A stretch of DNA of 64,000 nt from Umezawaea endophytica (GTDB lineage: Bacteria; Actinomycetota; Actinomycetes; Mycobacteriales; Pseudonocardiaceae). The position numbers and the translations under genes are program-made. The notes beneath the pieces are model-generated. The model searched no databases. It was not told the DNA's origin and saw only the letters and a program-made list of their open reading frames with translations. How positions within the stretch are numbered: position 1 is the stretch's first letter; the number at the start of each line of letters is the position of its first letter. This document shows, one piece after another, positions 32,077 through 40,731 of this stretch. The stretch lies in contig NZ_JANYMP010000001.1 of NCBI RefSeq assembly GCF_025061645.1, forward strand, positions 116,153-180,152, read 5' to 3'.

Positions 32077-32853
32077 TTGGCCACCACTGTCACGGGTGAC
32101 GGGTACCGGCTCTGGTACGAGGTTTCGGGCGACGGCCCGGCCGTCATCTTCCCGGCGCGGTTCCGCGCCGAGCAGGCCGCACTGGGTCGCGCCCTCGCGG
32201 ACGGCCGCCGGATCGTCCGGTACAAGCCGCGCCAGGTGGTCGGCGTGCTGGAGGCCGACGAGGACGCGGGCGGCCCGTGGGACCCGACCGCCCTGACCCG
32301 CTACCCGCTCGACATGGAGGTCGCCGACCTGCACGCCGTGGCCGACGCGGCGGGCGTGGACACGTTCGTGCTCGCCGGGTACTCGGGCATGGCGGCGCTG
32401 GCCGGTTTCCTGGTCACCGCGAGCGACCGCGCCACCGGCCTCCTGGTCGGCGGCTTCCCGCTGCTGGCCGGGTACGACTACTGGCTCGGCTACGTCGAGG
32501 GCGCTCGCGGGGCGCTGCGGCAGGCCGGGCTGCCGGACAAGGCGGACGAGCACCACGTGGGCGTGCTGCTGTACCGGGACTGGGTCGACCGCGACGACAC
32601 CGCCGCGCTGACGGCACTGCCCGGCCCGAAGATCCTCTGGTACGGCTCGCGGGACGGCGAACCGGACTGCCGGATGCACGACGTGGTCGGCGGCAGCGCC
32701 ATCGCCCGCCGCGTCCGCGCCCACGCGGACCCGTTGCGGCGGGCGGGTTTCGAGCTGATCGAGTTCGACGGCCTGGACCACATCGGAGCACTGTCGACCA
32801 CCGACGTGGTCGGCCCGCGCCTGTCCACGGCACTGACCGAAGCGGGCTGGTGA
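32077..32853 (+). CDS. Alpha/beta hydrolase
   Basis: 258 aa from a TTG with GGAGG 5 bases upstream; a GTG at 32047 has no such site. It is a small alpha/beta-hydrolase with the nucleophile elbow 'VLAGYSGMAAL' (Ser near residue 100) and catalytic His in 'GLDHIGAL'. The oxyanion-hole segment is unusual: where HG.P is expected the sequence reads 'VIFPARFRAEQAAL', so the family assignment is secure but activity less so. It follows the PadR gene by 45 bases and may belong to the same transcript. Substrate unknown. Confidence 0.75.
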   Translation: MATTVTGDGYRLWYEVSGDGPAVIFPARFRAEQAALGRALADGRRIVRYKPRQVVGVLEADEDAGGPWDPTALTRYPLDMEVADLHAVADAAGVDTFVLAGYSGMAALAGFLVTASDRATGLLVGGFPLLAGYDYWLGYVEGARGALRQAGLPDKADEHHVGVLLYRDWVDRDDTAALTALPGPKILWYGSRDGEPDCRMHDVVGGSAIARRVRAHADPLRRAGFELIEFDGLDHIGALSTTDVVGPRLSTALTEAGW

Positions 32854-32951
32854 CCGGACCGCGCCTACTGGTCGTGGTGTGACCACCCATCGGTGCGATT
32901 AGGCAATTCCCACCGACGCGAACGCGGGCCGGGTCGGGTGATCGTGGTCGG

Positions 32952-34766
32952 GTGTTCGAACCGCTCTTCCTCACAGACATGGTCCTCGCCCTGCTGGCGA
33001 TGGTGTCCGCGCTCGTCGTCGGCCTGCGGGCGGGTGGTGACGGGCCGCGGTCGCGCCGCTGGCTGCACATCACCGCGGCGCTGGTGGCGGCGCGGCTGGT
33101 CGCCGCCCTCCTGATCCTCACCGGCGGGCTCGCGCTGGCCGACTCGCGGCTGCTCGTGCAGGTCCCGCTGGCGGTGCTGCCGATGGCCTTCGCGGTGTGG
33201 CGGCCGAGTCCGACGGCCGTCCACGTCGGCGCGGCCGGTGCGCTGCTGTCGGGCTGGTGGCTGTTCGTGCCGTTCGGGCCCCAGGACGTGGTGGCCGTGG
33301 TCGGCGGGTCGCTGGTGGCGTTGGCCGTGGTCGGCGGTCTCGGGTTGTGGCGGCGGTCGGGTTCTCGCGCTTCGCGCCTGCCGTGGCCCGCGGTCGCGGT
33401 CCTGCTCGTGCCCGTGGTGGCGCTGGTCGTCGGAGGCCAGGCCAACGCCACCGCGGGCGGGCACGACCACCACGCCGCGGGTGGCGGGACGAGCGTCGAC
33501 CGGCTCACCGGGCCGCGCGACGGGACGCCCGACGTGCGGCTCACGCTGACCGCGGCCAGGACGACCCTCGCGCTGGACTCCGGGCGGACCGTGGACGCGG
33601 TGACGTTCAACGGCGTCTCGCCCGGCCCGGAGATCCGGGCGAAGCGGGGGCAGCTCGTCGAGGTGACGCTGGTCAACACCGACGTCGAGGAGGGCGTGAC
33701 CGTGCACTGGCACGGGGTCGACGTGCCCAACGCGGAGGACGGCGTGCCGGGCGTGACGCAGGACGCCGTCCGGCCGGGCGGGCGGCACGTCTACCGGTTC
33801 GTGCCCACCCGGTCGGGCACGTTCTGGTACCACACGCACCGCGACGCGGTGAACACCGTGCAGCGCGGGCTGTTCGGGGCGCTCGTCGTCGAGGACGGGG
33901 CACCGTTCGACGGGGTCGAGCGCACGGTGTTCGCCCACCTGTGGCCCAGCGGCGACCGGCCGGTCGCCGCCTTCGACCGGGCCGACCAGCCCTCCCGGCA
34001 GGCGGTCGACGCCGGGAAGCGGGTCCTCCTCAGGCTGGTCAACAGCTCCCGCGAACCGCAGCGGATCCACGTCGACGGCACCGGGTTCGCCGTCGCGGCC
34101 ATCGACGGCAACGCCGTCCACGGCGGCGCGCAGCTCGATCGGGGCACCGACTTCCTGCTGGCCGCGGGCGGTCGGCACGACATCACCTTCACGATGCCGG
34201 ACGGCCCGGTGACCGTCGCCATGCCCGACGCCGCGCTGGTCTTCAGCCCCGGTGGCACGGCGGACCCCGCGCCACCGGCCACCGGGCCGCTGTTCGACGC
34301 GCTCGCCTACGGGTCGGGCTCGGACCCCGCGCCGGAGGACCACCAGCGGACGTTCGACCTCCGGCTGGACGACGGGTTCGGCTTCAGCCAGGGCCGTTTC
34401 GGCTACGTCAGCAGCCTGATCAACGGCCGCCTCTACCCGGCCGTGCCCACGCTGGTGGTCGCGCGGGGCGACCGGGTGAAGGTGCGCATCGCCAACCGGA
34501 GCGTCATCGACCACCCCATCCACCTGCACGGCCACCGGGTCCGCGTGCTGTCCCGCAACGGCGTCCCCGCCACCGGGTCCCCGTGGTGGACCGACACGCT
34601 CAACGTGGCTCCGGGCCAGGTCTTCGAGGTCTCGTTCACGGCGGACAACCCCGGCGTCTGGATGGACCACTGCCACAACTTCGAGCACGGCGCCGACGGC
34701 ATGGTCATGCACCTCGCCTACGAAGGCGTGAGTACGCCGTACTCGGCGGACCACACGCCCGAGTGA
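32952..34766 (+). CDS. Membrane-anchored multicopper oxidase
   Basis: 604 aa. The first ~165 residues form five or so TM helices, an uncommon fusion for this enzyme class. A His-rich linker (GGHDHHAAGGG) and the cupredoxin domains follow. All four copper-ligand motifs are present: 'HWHGVDVPN', 'GTFWYHTHRD', 'DHPIHLHGH' and 'MDHCHNFEHGADGM' (Cys for T1 copper; the +10-type axial position is Met). It should oxidise a metal ion or phenol outside the membrane while reducing O2 to water. GTG start; LAL gene follows by 24 bases. Confidence 0.9.
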   Translation: MFEPLFLTDMVLALLAMVSALVVGLRAGGDGPRSRRWLHITAALVAARLVAALLILTGGLALADSRLLVQVPLAVLPMAFAVWRPSPTAVHVGAAGALLSGWWLFVPFGPQDVVAVVGGSLVALAVVGGLGLWRRSGSRASRLPWPAVAVLLVPVVALVVGGQANATAGGHDHHAAGGGTSVDRLTGPRDGTPDVRLTLTAARTTLALDSGRTVDAVTFNGVSPGPEIRAKRGQLVEVTLVNTDVEEGVTVHWHGVDVPNAEDGVPGVTQDAVRPGGRHVYRFVPTRSGTFWYHTHRDAVNTVQRGLFGALVVEDGAPFDGVERTVFAHLWPSGDRPVAAFDRADQPSRQAVDAGKRVLLRLVNSSREPQRIHVDGTGFAVAAIDGNAVHGGAQLDRGTDFLLAAGGRHDITFTMPDGPVTVAMPDAALVFSPGGTADPAPPATGPLFDALAYGSGSDPAPEDHQRTFDLRLDDGFGFSQGRFGYVSSLINGRLYPAVPTLVVARGDRVKVRIANRSVIDHPIHLHGHRVRVLSRNGVPATGSPWWTDTLNVAPGQVFEVSFTADNPGVWMDHCHNFEHGADGMVMHLAYEGVSTPYSADHTPE

Positions 34767-34790
34767 ACGCGGGTCGCTACCGTACGGGGT

Positions 34791-37481
34791 ATGCGGACGT
34801 TGGTTCCCCCACCCGGCCCACTCGTCGGCAGGCAGGCCGAGGTCGGGCGCGTGGACGAGCTGACCGCCGCCGCGCGCGGGGGCCGGGGCGGGGTGCTGGT
34901 CCTGCGGGGCGAGGCGGGCATCGGCAAGAGCGCGCTGCTGGACCACGCCCGCCGGGCGGCCGGGTTCCGGGTCATCCAGGTGACCGGGTCGGAGTTCGAG
35001 TCGGAGCTGCCGTTCGCCGCGCTGCACCAGCTCTGCGTGCCCGTGCTGGCGCACCTCGACGACCTGCCCGAGCGGCACGGCGAGGCGCTCCGGGTCGCGT
35101 TCGGGCTGGCGACCGGGACCCCGGACCTCTTCCGCATCGGCTTGGCGGTGCTGGAACTGCTGGCGCTCGCCGCCCGTGAGGTCCCGGTGCTGTGCGTGGT
35201 GGACGACGCCCAGTGGCTGGACTCCGCGTCGTCCGGGGCGCTGGCCTTCCTCGCCCGGCGGGTCGCCGCCGAACCCGTCGCGCTGGTGTTCGCGGTCCGG
35301 CTGCCCGGCGAGCCGGGTGAGCTGGACGCGCTGCCGGGGCTGGTCGTCGACGGGCTGGGCGACGCGGACGCGCGGACGCTGCTGGCGGCGGGCGGGCACG
35401 TGACGCTCGACGAGCAGGTGCGGGACCGGGTCATGGCCGAGGCGCGCGGGAACCCGTTGGCGCTGCTGGAACTGCCCAAGGCCGGAGGCTTCGCGCCACC
35501 GGACACGTCGTCGGTGCCGAGCCGGGTCGAACGCGGTTTCCAGGCCAGGCTGGACGGTCTGCCCGCCGGGGCGCGGCTGCTGCTGGCCATCGCGAGCGCC
35601 GACCCGACCGGCGACCCCGGTCTGCTGTGGCCCGCCGCGCGCCTGCTGGACCTGGACGTGACGGCGGCGGGCGAGGCCGCCGCGGCCACCGGGCTGGTCG
35701 AGTTCGCCACCCGCGTCCGCTTCTGCCACCCGCTGGCCAGGTCGGCGGTCTACCGGGCCGCGGCGGCCGACCAGCGCCGGACGGCCCACCGGGTGCTGTC
35801 CGAGGTCACCGACCCGGTCGTGGACCCGGACCGGCGGGCCTGGCACCGCGCGCAGGCCTGCGCCGGTCCCGACGACGACGTCGCCGCCGACCTGGAGCGC
35901 TCCGCGTCCCGCGCCCTGTCGCGCGGGGGCGTGGTGGCCGCGGCGGCGTTCCTGGACCGCGCGGCGGCCCTGTCGCTGGACACCGACGAGCGGATCGCCA
36001 GGACGTTCGCCGCGGTGCGGGCCAAGCTCGACGCGGGCGCCACCGAGGCCGCCGCCGCACTCCTCACGACCGTCGAGAACGCGGCCCTGGACGATCTCCG
36101 GCACGCCGAGGTCGACCTGCTGCGGGGCCGGATCGCCTTCGTGCGGCACAACGACGGCAACGGCCCGACGTTCATGCTGCGCGCCGCGCGGCAGCTCGCG
36201 GGGCCCGCCCCGGACCGGTCGCGCGAGTGCTTCCTGGACGCGCTGGAGATGGCGCTGCTCGTCGGTCGGGCGACCGGCGTGATGGACACCGTCCTGGACG
36301 CCGCGCAGACCGCGGCGCGGTCTCCGCGCACCCCCGACGTCCTGGACGCGTTGAGCCTGCTGGCCACCGAGGGGCACCGCGCGGCGGTTCCCCTGCTGCG
36401 CGGCCTCCTCGACGGCGGCGAGAGTCCGATGTGGACGCGGCGGCCCGCGCTAGCCGTCATGGTCGCCGGTGAGCTGTGGGACCCGCACGCCCACGCGGCG
36501 ATCGTCGAGTGGCTGGTGAAGACCGGCCGCGAATCGGGGTCGCCGCTCGTGCTGCGCCTCGGTCTCGCGCAGGTGGCGTCCGGCGCCGTGCTGAGCGGCG
36601 ACTTCGGCCGGGCGATGGCCGCGATAGCCGAGGAGGAGGCGATAGCCGACGCCTCGGGCGGGCACCCGGTCCACTACCACCGGTTGCAGGTGGCCGCGAT
36701 GCGCGGTCGCCGCCAGGAGGGGGTCGCGCTGTTCGAGCGGGCCACCGCGGCGGCGACGGCGAGCGGGGCGGGGCAGCTCGTCGCCAACGTCCACTGGGCG
36801 TCGGCCGTGCTGCACAACGGGGTGGCCGACTACCCGGAGGCGCTGGCCCAGGCCAGGCGGGCCACCGAGCACGGCGACCTGTTCCTCGCCGGGGCCGCAC
36901 TGCCCGAGCTGGTGGAGGCGGCCGTCCGGTGCGGCGAGCCCGCCGCCGCGGCCGAGGCGCTGGAGTCGCTGACCGAGCGCACCGCGGCGAGCGGGACGGC
37001 CTCGGGGCTGGGGGTCGCGGCCTACGCGCGGGGCCTGGTGACCGGGGTGGAGGACCACTACCGGGAGGCCGTCGAGCACCTGGACGAGTCCCCGATGCTC
37101 CCCTACCGGGCCAGGGCCCACCTCCTCTACGGGGAGTGGCTGCGCCGCGAAGGCCGCAGGCGGGACTGCCGCACGCACCTGCGCACCGCCCACGAACTGC
37201 TGTCCACCGCCGGGATCGAGGGGTTCGCCCGGCGGGCGGCCGACGAGCTGCGGGCCACCGGCGAGAAGGCCCGCAGCCGGTCGGGGAACACCCTCGACCA
37301 GCTCACCATGCAGGAGGTGTCGATCGCCCGCCTGGTCGCCACCGGCGCCACGTCGAACGAGGTGGCGGCCCGCCTGTTCCTCAGCCCCCGCACCGTGGAC
37401 GCCCACCTGCGCAACATCTTCCGCAAGCTCGGCATCACCTCGCGCAGGCAGCTCAGGGACCAGCCCGACCTCGGCTCCTGA
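34791..37481 (+). CDS. LAL-type LuxR-family transcriptional regulator
   Basis: 896 aa. N-terminal ATPase with Walker A 'GEAGIGKSALLDHA' (~residue 41) and Walker B 'VLCVVDDAQWLDSAS'; a long helical TPR-like middle; C-terminal LuxR HTH 'LTMQEVSIARLVATGATSNE' followed by 'VAARLFLSPRTVDAHLRNIF'. This is the MalT/PikD-like LAL design, often the pathway-specific activator of type I polyketide clusters. It ends 9 bases from the stop of the last gene of the convergent PKS operon, which makes it the best candidate for the operon's activator in this window, though proximity is the only evidence. Confidence 0.9.
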   Translation: MRTLVPPPGPLVGRQAEVGRVDELTAAARGGRGGVLVLRGEAGIGKSALLDHARRAAGFRVIQVTGSEFESELPFAALHQLCVPVLAHLDDLPERHGEALRVAFGLATGTPDLFRIGLAVLELLALAAREVPVLCVVDDAQWLDSASSGALAFLARRVAAEPVALVFAVRLPGEPGELDALPGLVVDGLGDADARTLLAAGGHVTLDEQVRDRVMAEARGNPLALLELPKAGGFAPPDTSSVPSRVERGFQARLDGLPAGARLLLAIASADPTGDPGLLWPAARLLDLDVTAAGEAAAATGLVEFATRVRFCHPLARSAVYRAAAADQRRTAHRVLSEVTDPVVDPDRRAWHRAQACAGPDDDVAADLERSASRALSRGGVVAAAAFLDRAAALSLDTDERIARTFAAVRAKLDAGATEAAAALLTTVENAALDDLRHAEVDLLRGRIAFVRHNDGNGPTFMLRAARQLAGPAPDRSRECFLDALEMALLVGRATGVMDTVLDAAQTAARSPRTPDVLDALSLLATEGHRAAVPLLRGLLDGGESPMWTRRPALAVMVAGELWDPHAHAAIVEWLVKTGRESGSPLVLRLGLAQVASGAVLSGDFGRAMAAIAEEEAIADASGGHPVHYHRLQVAAMRGRRQEGVALFERATAAATASGAGQLVANVHWASAVLHNGVADYPEALAQARRATEHGDLFLAGAALPELVEAAVRCGEPAAAAEALESLTERTAASGTASGLGVAAYARGLVTGVEDHYREAVEHLDESPMLPYRARAHLLYGEWLRREGRRRDCRTHLRTAHELLSTAGIEGFARRAADELRATGEKARSRSGNTLDQLTMQEVSIARLVATGATSNEVAARLFLSPRTVDAHLRNIFRKLGITSRRQLRDQPDLGS

Positions 37482-37490
37482 CGGGCGGCG

Positions 37491-38321
37491 TCACGCGCGG
37501 GCGAAGGCGGTCCTGGCCCGCTCCACGTACCGCCACCGACGCGGCACCACCGGCCACCCGAGCCGGACCGCGACCCGTGCCGCGCGGAAGACGACCCGCC
37601 GCGCGCCGGTCGACCGGTAGCCCAACACCTCCCGCACGGCAGGGGGCAGCGCCGCCACGCTGACCGCACGGGGCACGGCCGCCAGCGGCGCGAGCAGCCG
37701 CCACACCCACGCGGGCACCCACGGCTGTGCCATCGACCCCGGCCGGTCGAACACCTCCCGGAAGCGCCGCGCGGCCGGGGTCATCTCCAGTTCCTCGGCG
37801 CACACGCGGTCGAAGTAGCGCCGGAACGCCGGGTAGTCGGCGGGGACGTCCCGCGTGCCCAGCCCGAACTGCCGCCAACACCGCAGCATCTCCTGGTAGA
37901 AGGCCTCCCGCTCGACGTCGTCCATCGGGTGGTCGAAGGCGTCCACCACGGCGATGACGTTCTCCGTGATCGTCGCGAACGCCCAGAAGAAGACCCTCGG
38001 CTCCAGCGCGTGGTACCGCTCGCCCCGGTGGTCGAAGCCCGTGACCGGCCGGTGCAGGTCGCGGACCGACACCGCCGTCCGCGCGGCGTCGGGGCCGTCG
38101 TAGACGAGGCCGGCGATGGCGGGCAGCGACCGCAGGACCCGGTCCCAGGGCTCGGTGTGGAACGCCGAGTGGTCGACGACGCCCGCGCTCAGCGGCGGGT
38201 ACATGAGCTGGAGGTACCCGATCCGGCCGAGGAGCAGCAGCATCCGCCGGTCGCCGCAGTAGCGCCAGGCCAACGACTCCGGCCCCAGCGGCTCGACCAC
38301 CTCCCGACGGGACCCGGTCAC
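37491..38321 (-). CDS. MpaB/DUF2236-family oxygenase (last gene of PKS operon)
   Basis: 276 aa from the GTG overlapping the chorismatase stop (GTGA). It matches the DUF2236 (ER-bound oxygenase MpaB/latex-clearing protein) family: 'SLAWRYCGDRRMLLLLGRIGY', 'VRDLHRPVTGFDHRGERYHA', 'LEPRVFFWAFATITENVI' and 'YPAFRRYFDRV'. Members are often heme oxygenases that cleave or oxidise C=C bonds, such as MpaB' on the farnesyl chain and Lcp on rubber. From memory, most bacterial members read W-V-H-A at the place where this one reads W-A-F-A, so a potential His is missing. In this operon it may act on the alkene produced by the PKS KR/DH. Confidence 0.75.
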   Translation of the reverse strand: MTGSRREVVEPLGPESLAWRYCGDRRMLLLLGRIGYLQLMYPPLSAGVVDHSAFHTEPWDRVLRSLPAIAGLVYDGPDAARTAVSVRDLHRPVTGFDHRGERYHALEPRVFFWAFATITENVIAVVDAFDHPMDDVEREAFYQEMLRCWRQFGLGTRDVPADYPAFRRYFDRVCAEELEMTPAARRFREVFDRPGSMAQPWVPAWVWRLLAPLAAVPRAVSVAALPPAVREVLGYRSTGARRVVFRAARVAVRLGWPVVPRRWRYVERARTAFARA

Positions 38322-39250
38322 CGGACCGGGCTCCACGTTCCCTCGATCTCGACGAGGAGGTCCGGCCTGCACAGGTCCACCACGAAGAACGCGATGTCCG
38401 CCCCGGCGGGAAAAGCTCGCAGGCACTGACGGCGGACTTCCTCCACGTCCTCCGCGCGACGGACGTAGACCTTGATCCGGTCGAGGCCCGCGAGGTCGGC
38501 GGGCGCGTCCAGCAGCGCCTCGACGTTGCGCAGCGCCTCGCGGCACTGCCCGGCCACGTCACCGGGGAACACCGTGCGGTGGCCCACGATGGCGGCCGTG
38601 CCCGACAGGTGCAGCTCGTCGCCCCGCCGGGTCGCCCGCGCGAAGCTGGGCGGCTTCGGCCCGTACCGCCGGGGGTAGTGGTAGGCGGGGACCTGCCGCG
38701 GGTTCTCCAGGTGCCGCACCGGTTCCCGGCACGCGAGCAGGTGCACGGAGATCCCACCGCCGAGCGCGCCGACGCCGGTGGCCGCGGGCATCGCGGCCGG
38801 ACCGCCGTGGCGGTCGAACGCCCTGGCCCTGCCGAGGCAGAAGTCCTGGTAGACCTCCAGCCCGTCGGCGTTGAGGCCGTTGACGTCCTCGACGTACTGC
38901 CAGACCCGGAACAGCTCGCGGTACCCCGTGGCGGCGGTGAGGGCGAACAGCTCGGTGTAGAGCCGTTCCACGGCGTCCGCGTAGCGGTCCGACCGGGGCA
39001 CCCGCGCGGCGAACAGCGCGACCTCGCCGTCGTGGGCGTACTTCACCCGGCCCCCGTCGACCACCGACACCGGCCGGGAGGTCGTCCACACGTCCACCGC
39101 GTCCGGTTCGCCCGGCGCGGTGAGGTGCACGTCCATGGTGAGGGCACCGGACGCGACGGACGGGTCACCGGACCGGCCGGTGTAGCGGATCGTCCCGAGC
39201 GCACGCGTCGCCGTGCCGGGTCTCGTGACCACGTCGGCCGGACCCCTCAT
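38318..39250 (-). CDS. Chorismatase, 3-hydroxybenzoate-forming (Hyg5-like) type
   Basis: 310 aa. It aligns well with FkbO/Hyg5 chorismatases: 'RYADAVERLYTELFALT', 'NADGLEVYQDFCLGRARAFD', 'MPAATGVGALGGG', 'HYPRRYGPKPPSFARAT', 'GHRTVFPGDVAGQC' and the end 'DLLVEIEG'. The catalytic Glu is E301. Two positions separate FkbO (dihydrodiol product; Ala, Ala) from Hyg5 (3-hydroxybenzoate; Gly, Cys). Here they are G217 in 'LSGTAA' and C294 seven residues before E301, both Hyg5-like. The expected reaction is chorismate to 3-hydroxybenzoate plus pyruvate, giving the PKS starter. Overlaps both neighbours by 4 bases. Confidence 0.9.
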   Translation of the reverse strand: MRGPADVVTRPGTATRALGTIRYTGRSGDPSVASGALTMDVHLTAPGEPDAVDVWTTSRPVSVVDGGRVKYAHDGEVALFAARVPRSDRYADAVERLYTELFALTAATGYRELFRVWQYVEDVNGLNADGLEVYQDFCLGRARAFDRHGGPAAMPAATGVGALGGGISVHLLACREPVRHLENPRQVPAYHYPRRYGPKPPSFARATRRGDELHLSGTAAIVGHRTVFPGDVAGQCREALRNVEALLDAPADLAGLDRIKVYVRRAEDVEEVRRQCLRAFPAGADIAFFVVDLCRPDLLVEIEGTWSPVR

Positions 39251-40731
39251 CCCTGCACGGTCCAGGCCAGCCCGTCGGCCGTCGGCACGACCTCGCCCGC
39301 CGAGGGCTCGGCGGCGTCGAGGCCACCGCCGTACAGCGCCTGCTCCTGGAGCTGGCGGCCCTCGCTGAAGACACCGCTGATCACGGTCGACTCCAGCAGC
39401 GGGTTGCGCCGGTCGCCGGTGGTGGACAGCCGCCGCACCGCCTCGCTCACGTCGGCCGCGGCGGCGGTCAGCCGCTCGCCGAACTCCTCGGGCCGCAGCA
39501 CCGCGGCGTCCCCGGAAACCAGGCCTCCCACCAGGTCGGCGAAGGCCTCGGCCTCGGGCGCGGACACGTCGGTGACCCGCTTCGCGGACCAGAAGTAGGA
39601 CCGGTGGTCCTTCTGCATGTCGTAGAACGTCGTGAGGAACTCGTAGAACTGGCCGTACTCGCGCCGGTAGCGGTCCTCGAACTCGGTGAAGCTCCGCTTC
39701 TCCTCCAGCCCGTCCTCCAGGCACGCGTTGATCGAACGGGCGGCGAGCAGCGCCCCGTAGGTCGCGAGGTGCACACCCGAGGACAGCACCGGGTCGACGA
39801 AGCACGCCGCGTCGCCGACCAGCACCAGGCCGGGCTTCCAGAAGCCCTTCTTCCAGTACGAGTAGTCCTTCCGCACCCGGATCTCGTCGTACGGGGCGGC
39901 GGTCGCCGTCGGCACCCCGCGCAGCAGGTCGCGCACCTCCGGGCAGGAGTCGATCATCCGCCGCCACGCGCCGCGCGGGTCGCGCTGGATCGCCGCGGTG
40001 TGCTCGGGCCCGACGACGGCGCCGACGCTGGTGAGGTCGTCCCGCAGCGGGATGTACCACAGCCAGCCCTCGTCGAAGGCGGCGCAGAAGATGTTGCCGT
40101 CGTTCGGTTTCGGCAGTCGGCCGCCACCCTCGAAGTAGCCGAACACCGCGAGGTTGCGGAAGAAGTCCGAGTACACCCGCCGCCCCGCGACCTGACCGTG
40201 CAACCGGCTCGTGTTGCCCGACGCGTCCACGACGTGCCGCGCGCGCACGACGTGCTCGACGCCGTCGGCGTCCGCGTACCGCACGCCCTCGACCCGGTCC
40301 TCCCCGTCGAGGACTCCCAGCACCCGGCTGCCCTCCCGGACGTCCACGCCCTTGCGGGCCGCGTTGCGGAGCAGGATCTCGTCGAACCGGCTCCGCTCGA
40401 CCTGGAACGCCGTCGAGGTCGGGTCGGGCAGCCGCGGGGACAGCGCGAACGAGAACTGCCACGGCTCCGGGTCGGTGCCCCAGCGGAAGGTGCCGCCGCG
40501 CTTGAGCTTGAAGCCCGCGGCGGCCACCTCGTCCGCGACGCCGAGCAGGCGACACAGGCCGTGCACCGTCGACGGCAGCAGCGATTCCCCGATCTGGTAG
40601 CGGGGGAAGACCTCCTTCTCCAGCAGCAGCACGCGGTGTCCGCGCAGCGCCACCACCGTGGCCGCCGTGGCCCCGGCGGGGCCTCCGCCGACCACGACCA
40701 CGTCGAAGGTCTCCTCGGTCGAGCCCGTCAT
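39247..40731 (-). CDS. Flavin-dependent halogenase
   Basis: 494 aa. FAD motif '[14 protein letters not shown]' at the front, '[13 protein letters not shown]' (~45-57), and the halogenase signature W-x-W-x-I-P at W223-L-W-Y-I-P228. '[21 protein letters not shown]' is the second FAD motif. The pattern '[13 protein letters not shown]' after the first helix is typical of phenol/pyrrole halogenases (PltA, CndH, ChlB4 group), with a likely catalytic Lys there. Many of these act on substrates tethered to a carrier protein, so ring chlorination or bromination of a PKS-bound 3-hydroxyphenyl group is plausible. It needs a separate flavin reductase, which is not in the window. Coupled by ATGA overlaps to PKS and chorismatase. 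Confidence 0.92.
   Translation of the reverse strand: MTGSTEETFDVVVVGGGPAGATAATVVALRGHRVLLLEKEVFPRYQIGESLLPSTVHGLCRLLGVADEVAAAGFKLKRGGTFRWGTDPEPWQFSFALSPRLPDPTSTAFQVERSRFDEILLRNAARKGVDVREGSRVLGVLDGEDRVEGVRYADADGVEHVVRARHVVDASGNTSRLHGQVAGRRVYSDFFRNLAVFGYFEGGGRLPKPNDGNIFCAAFDEGWLWYIPLRDDLTSVGAVVGPEHTAAIQRDPRGAWRRMIDSCPEVRDLLRGVPTATAAPYDEIRVRKDYSYWKKGFWKPGLVLVGDAACFVDPVLSSGVHLATYGALLAARSINACLEDGLEEKRSFTEFEDRYRREYGQFYEFLTTFYDMQKDHRSYFWSAKRVTDVSAPEAEAFADLVGGLVSGDAAVLRPEEFGERLTAAAADVSEAVRRLSTTGDRRNPLLESTVISGVFSEGRQLQEQALYGGGLDAAEPSAGEVVPTADGLAWTVQG

Noticed and set aside
32865-36377. 1,170-codon open frame antisense to the multicopper oxidase and LAL genes
   Set aside because: No motifs and Arg/Pro/Gly-rich; both sense genes are fully supported.
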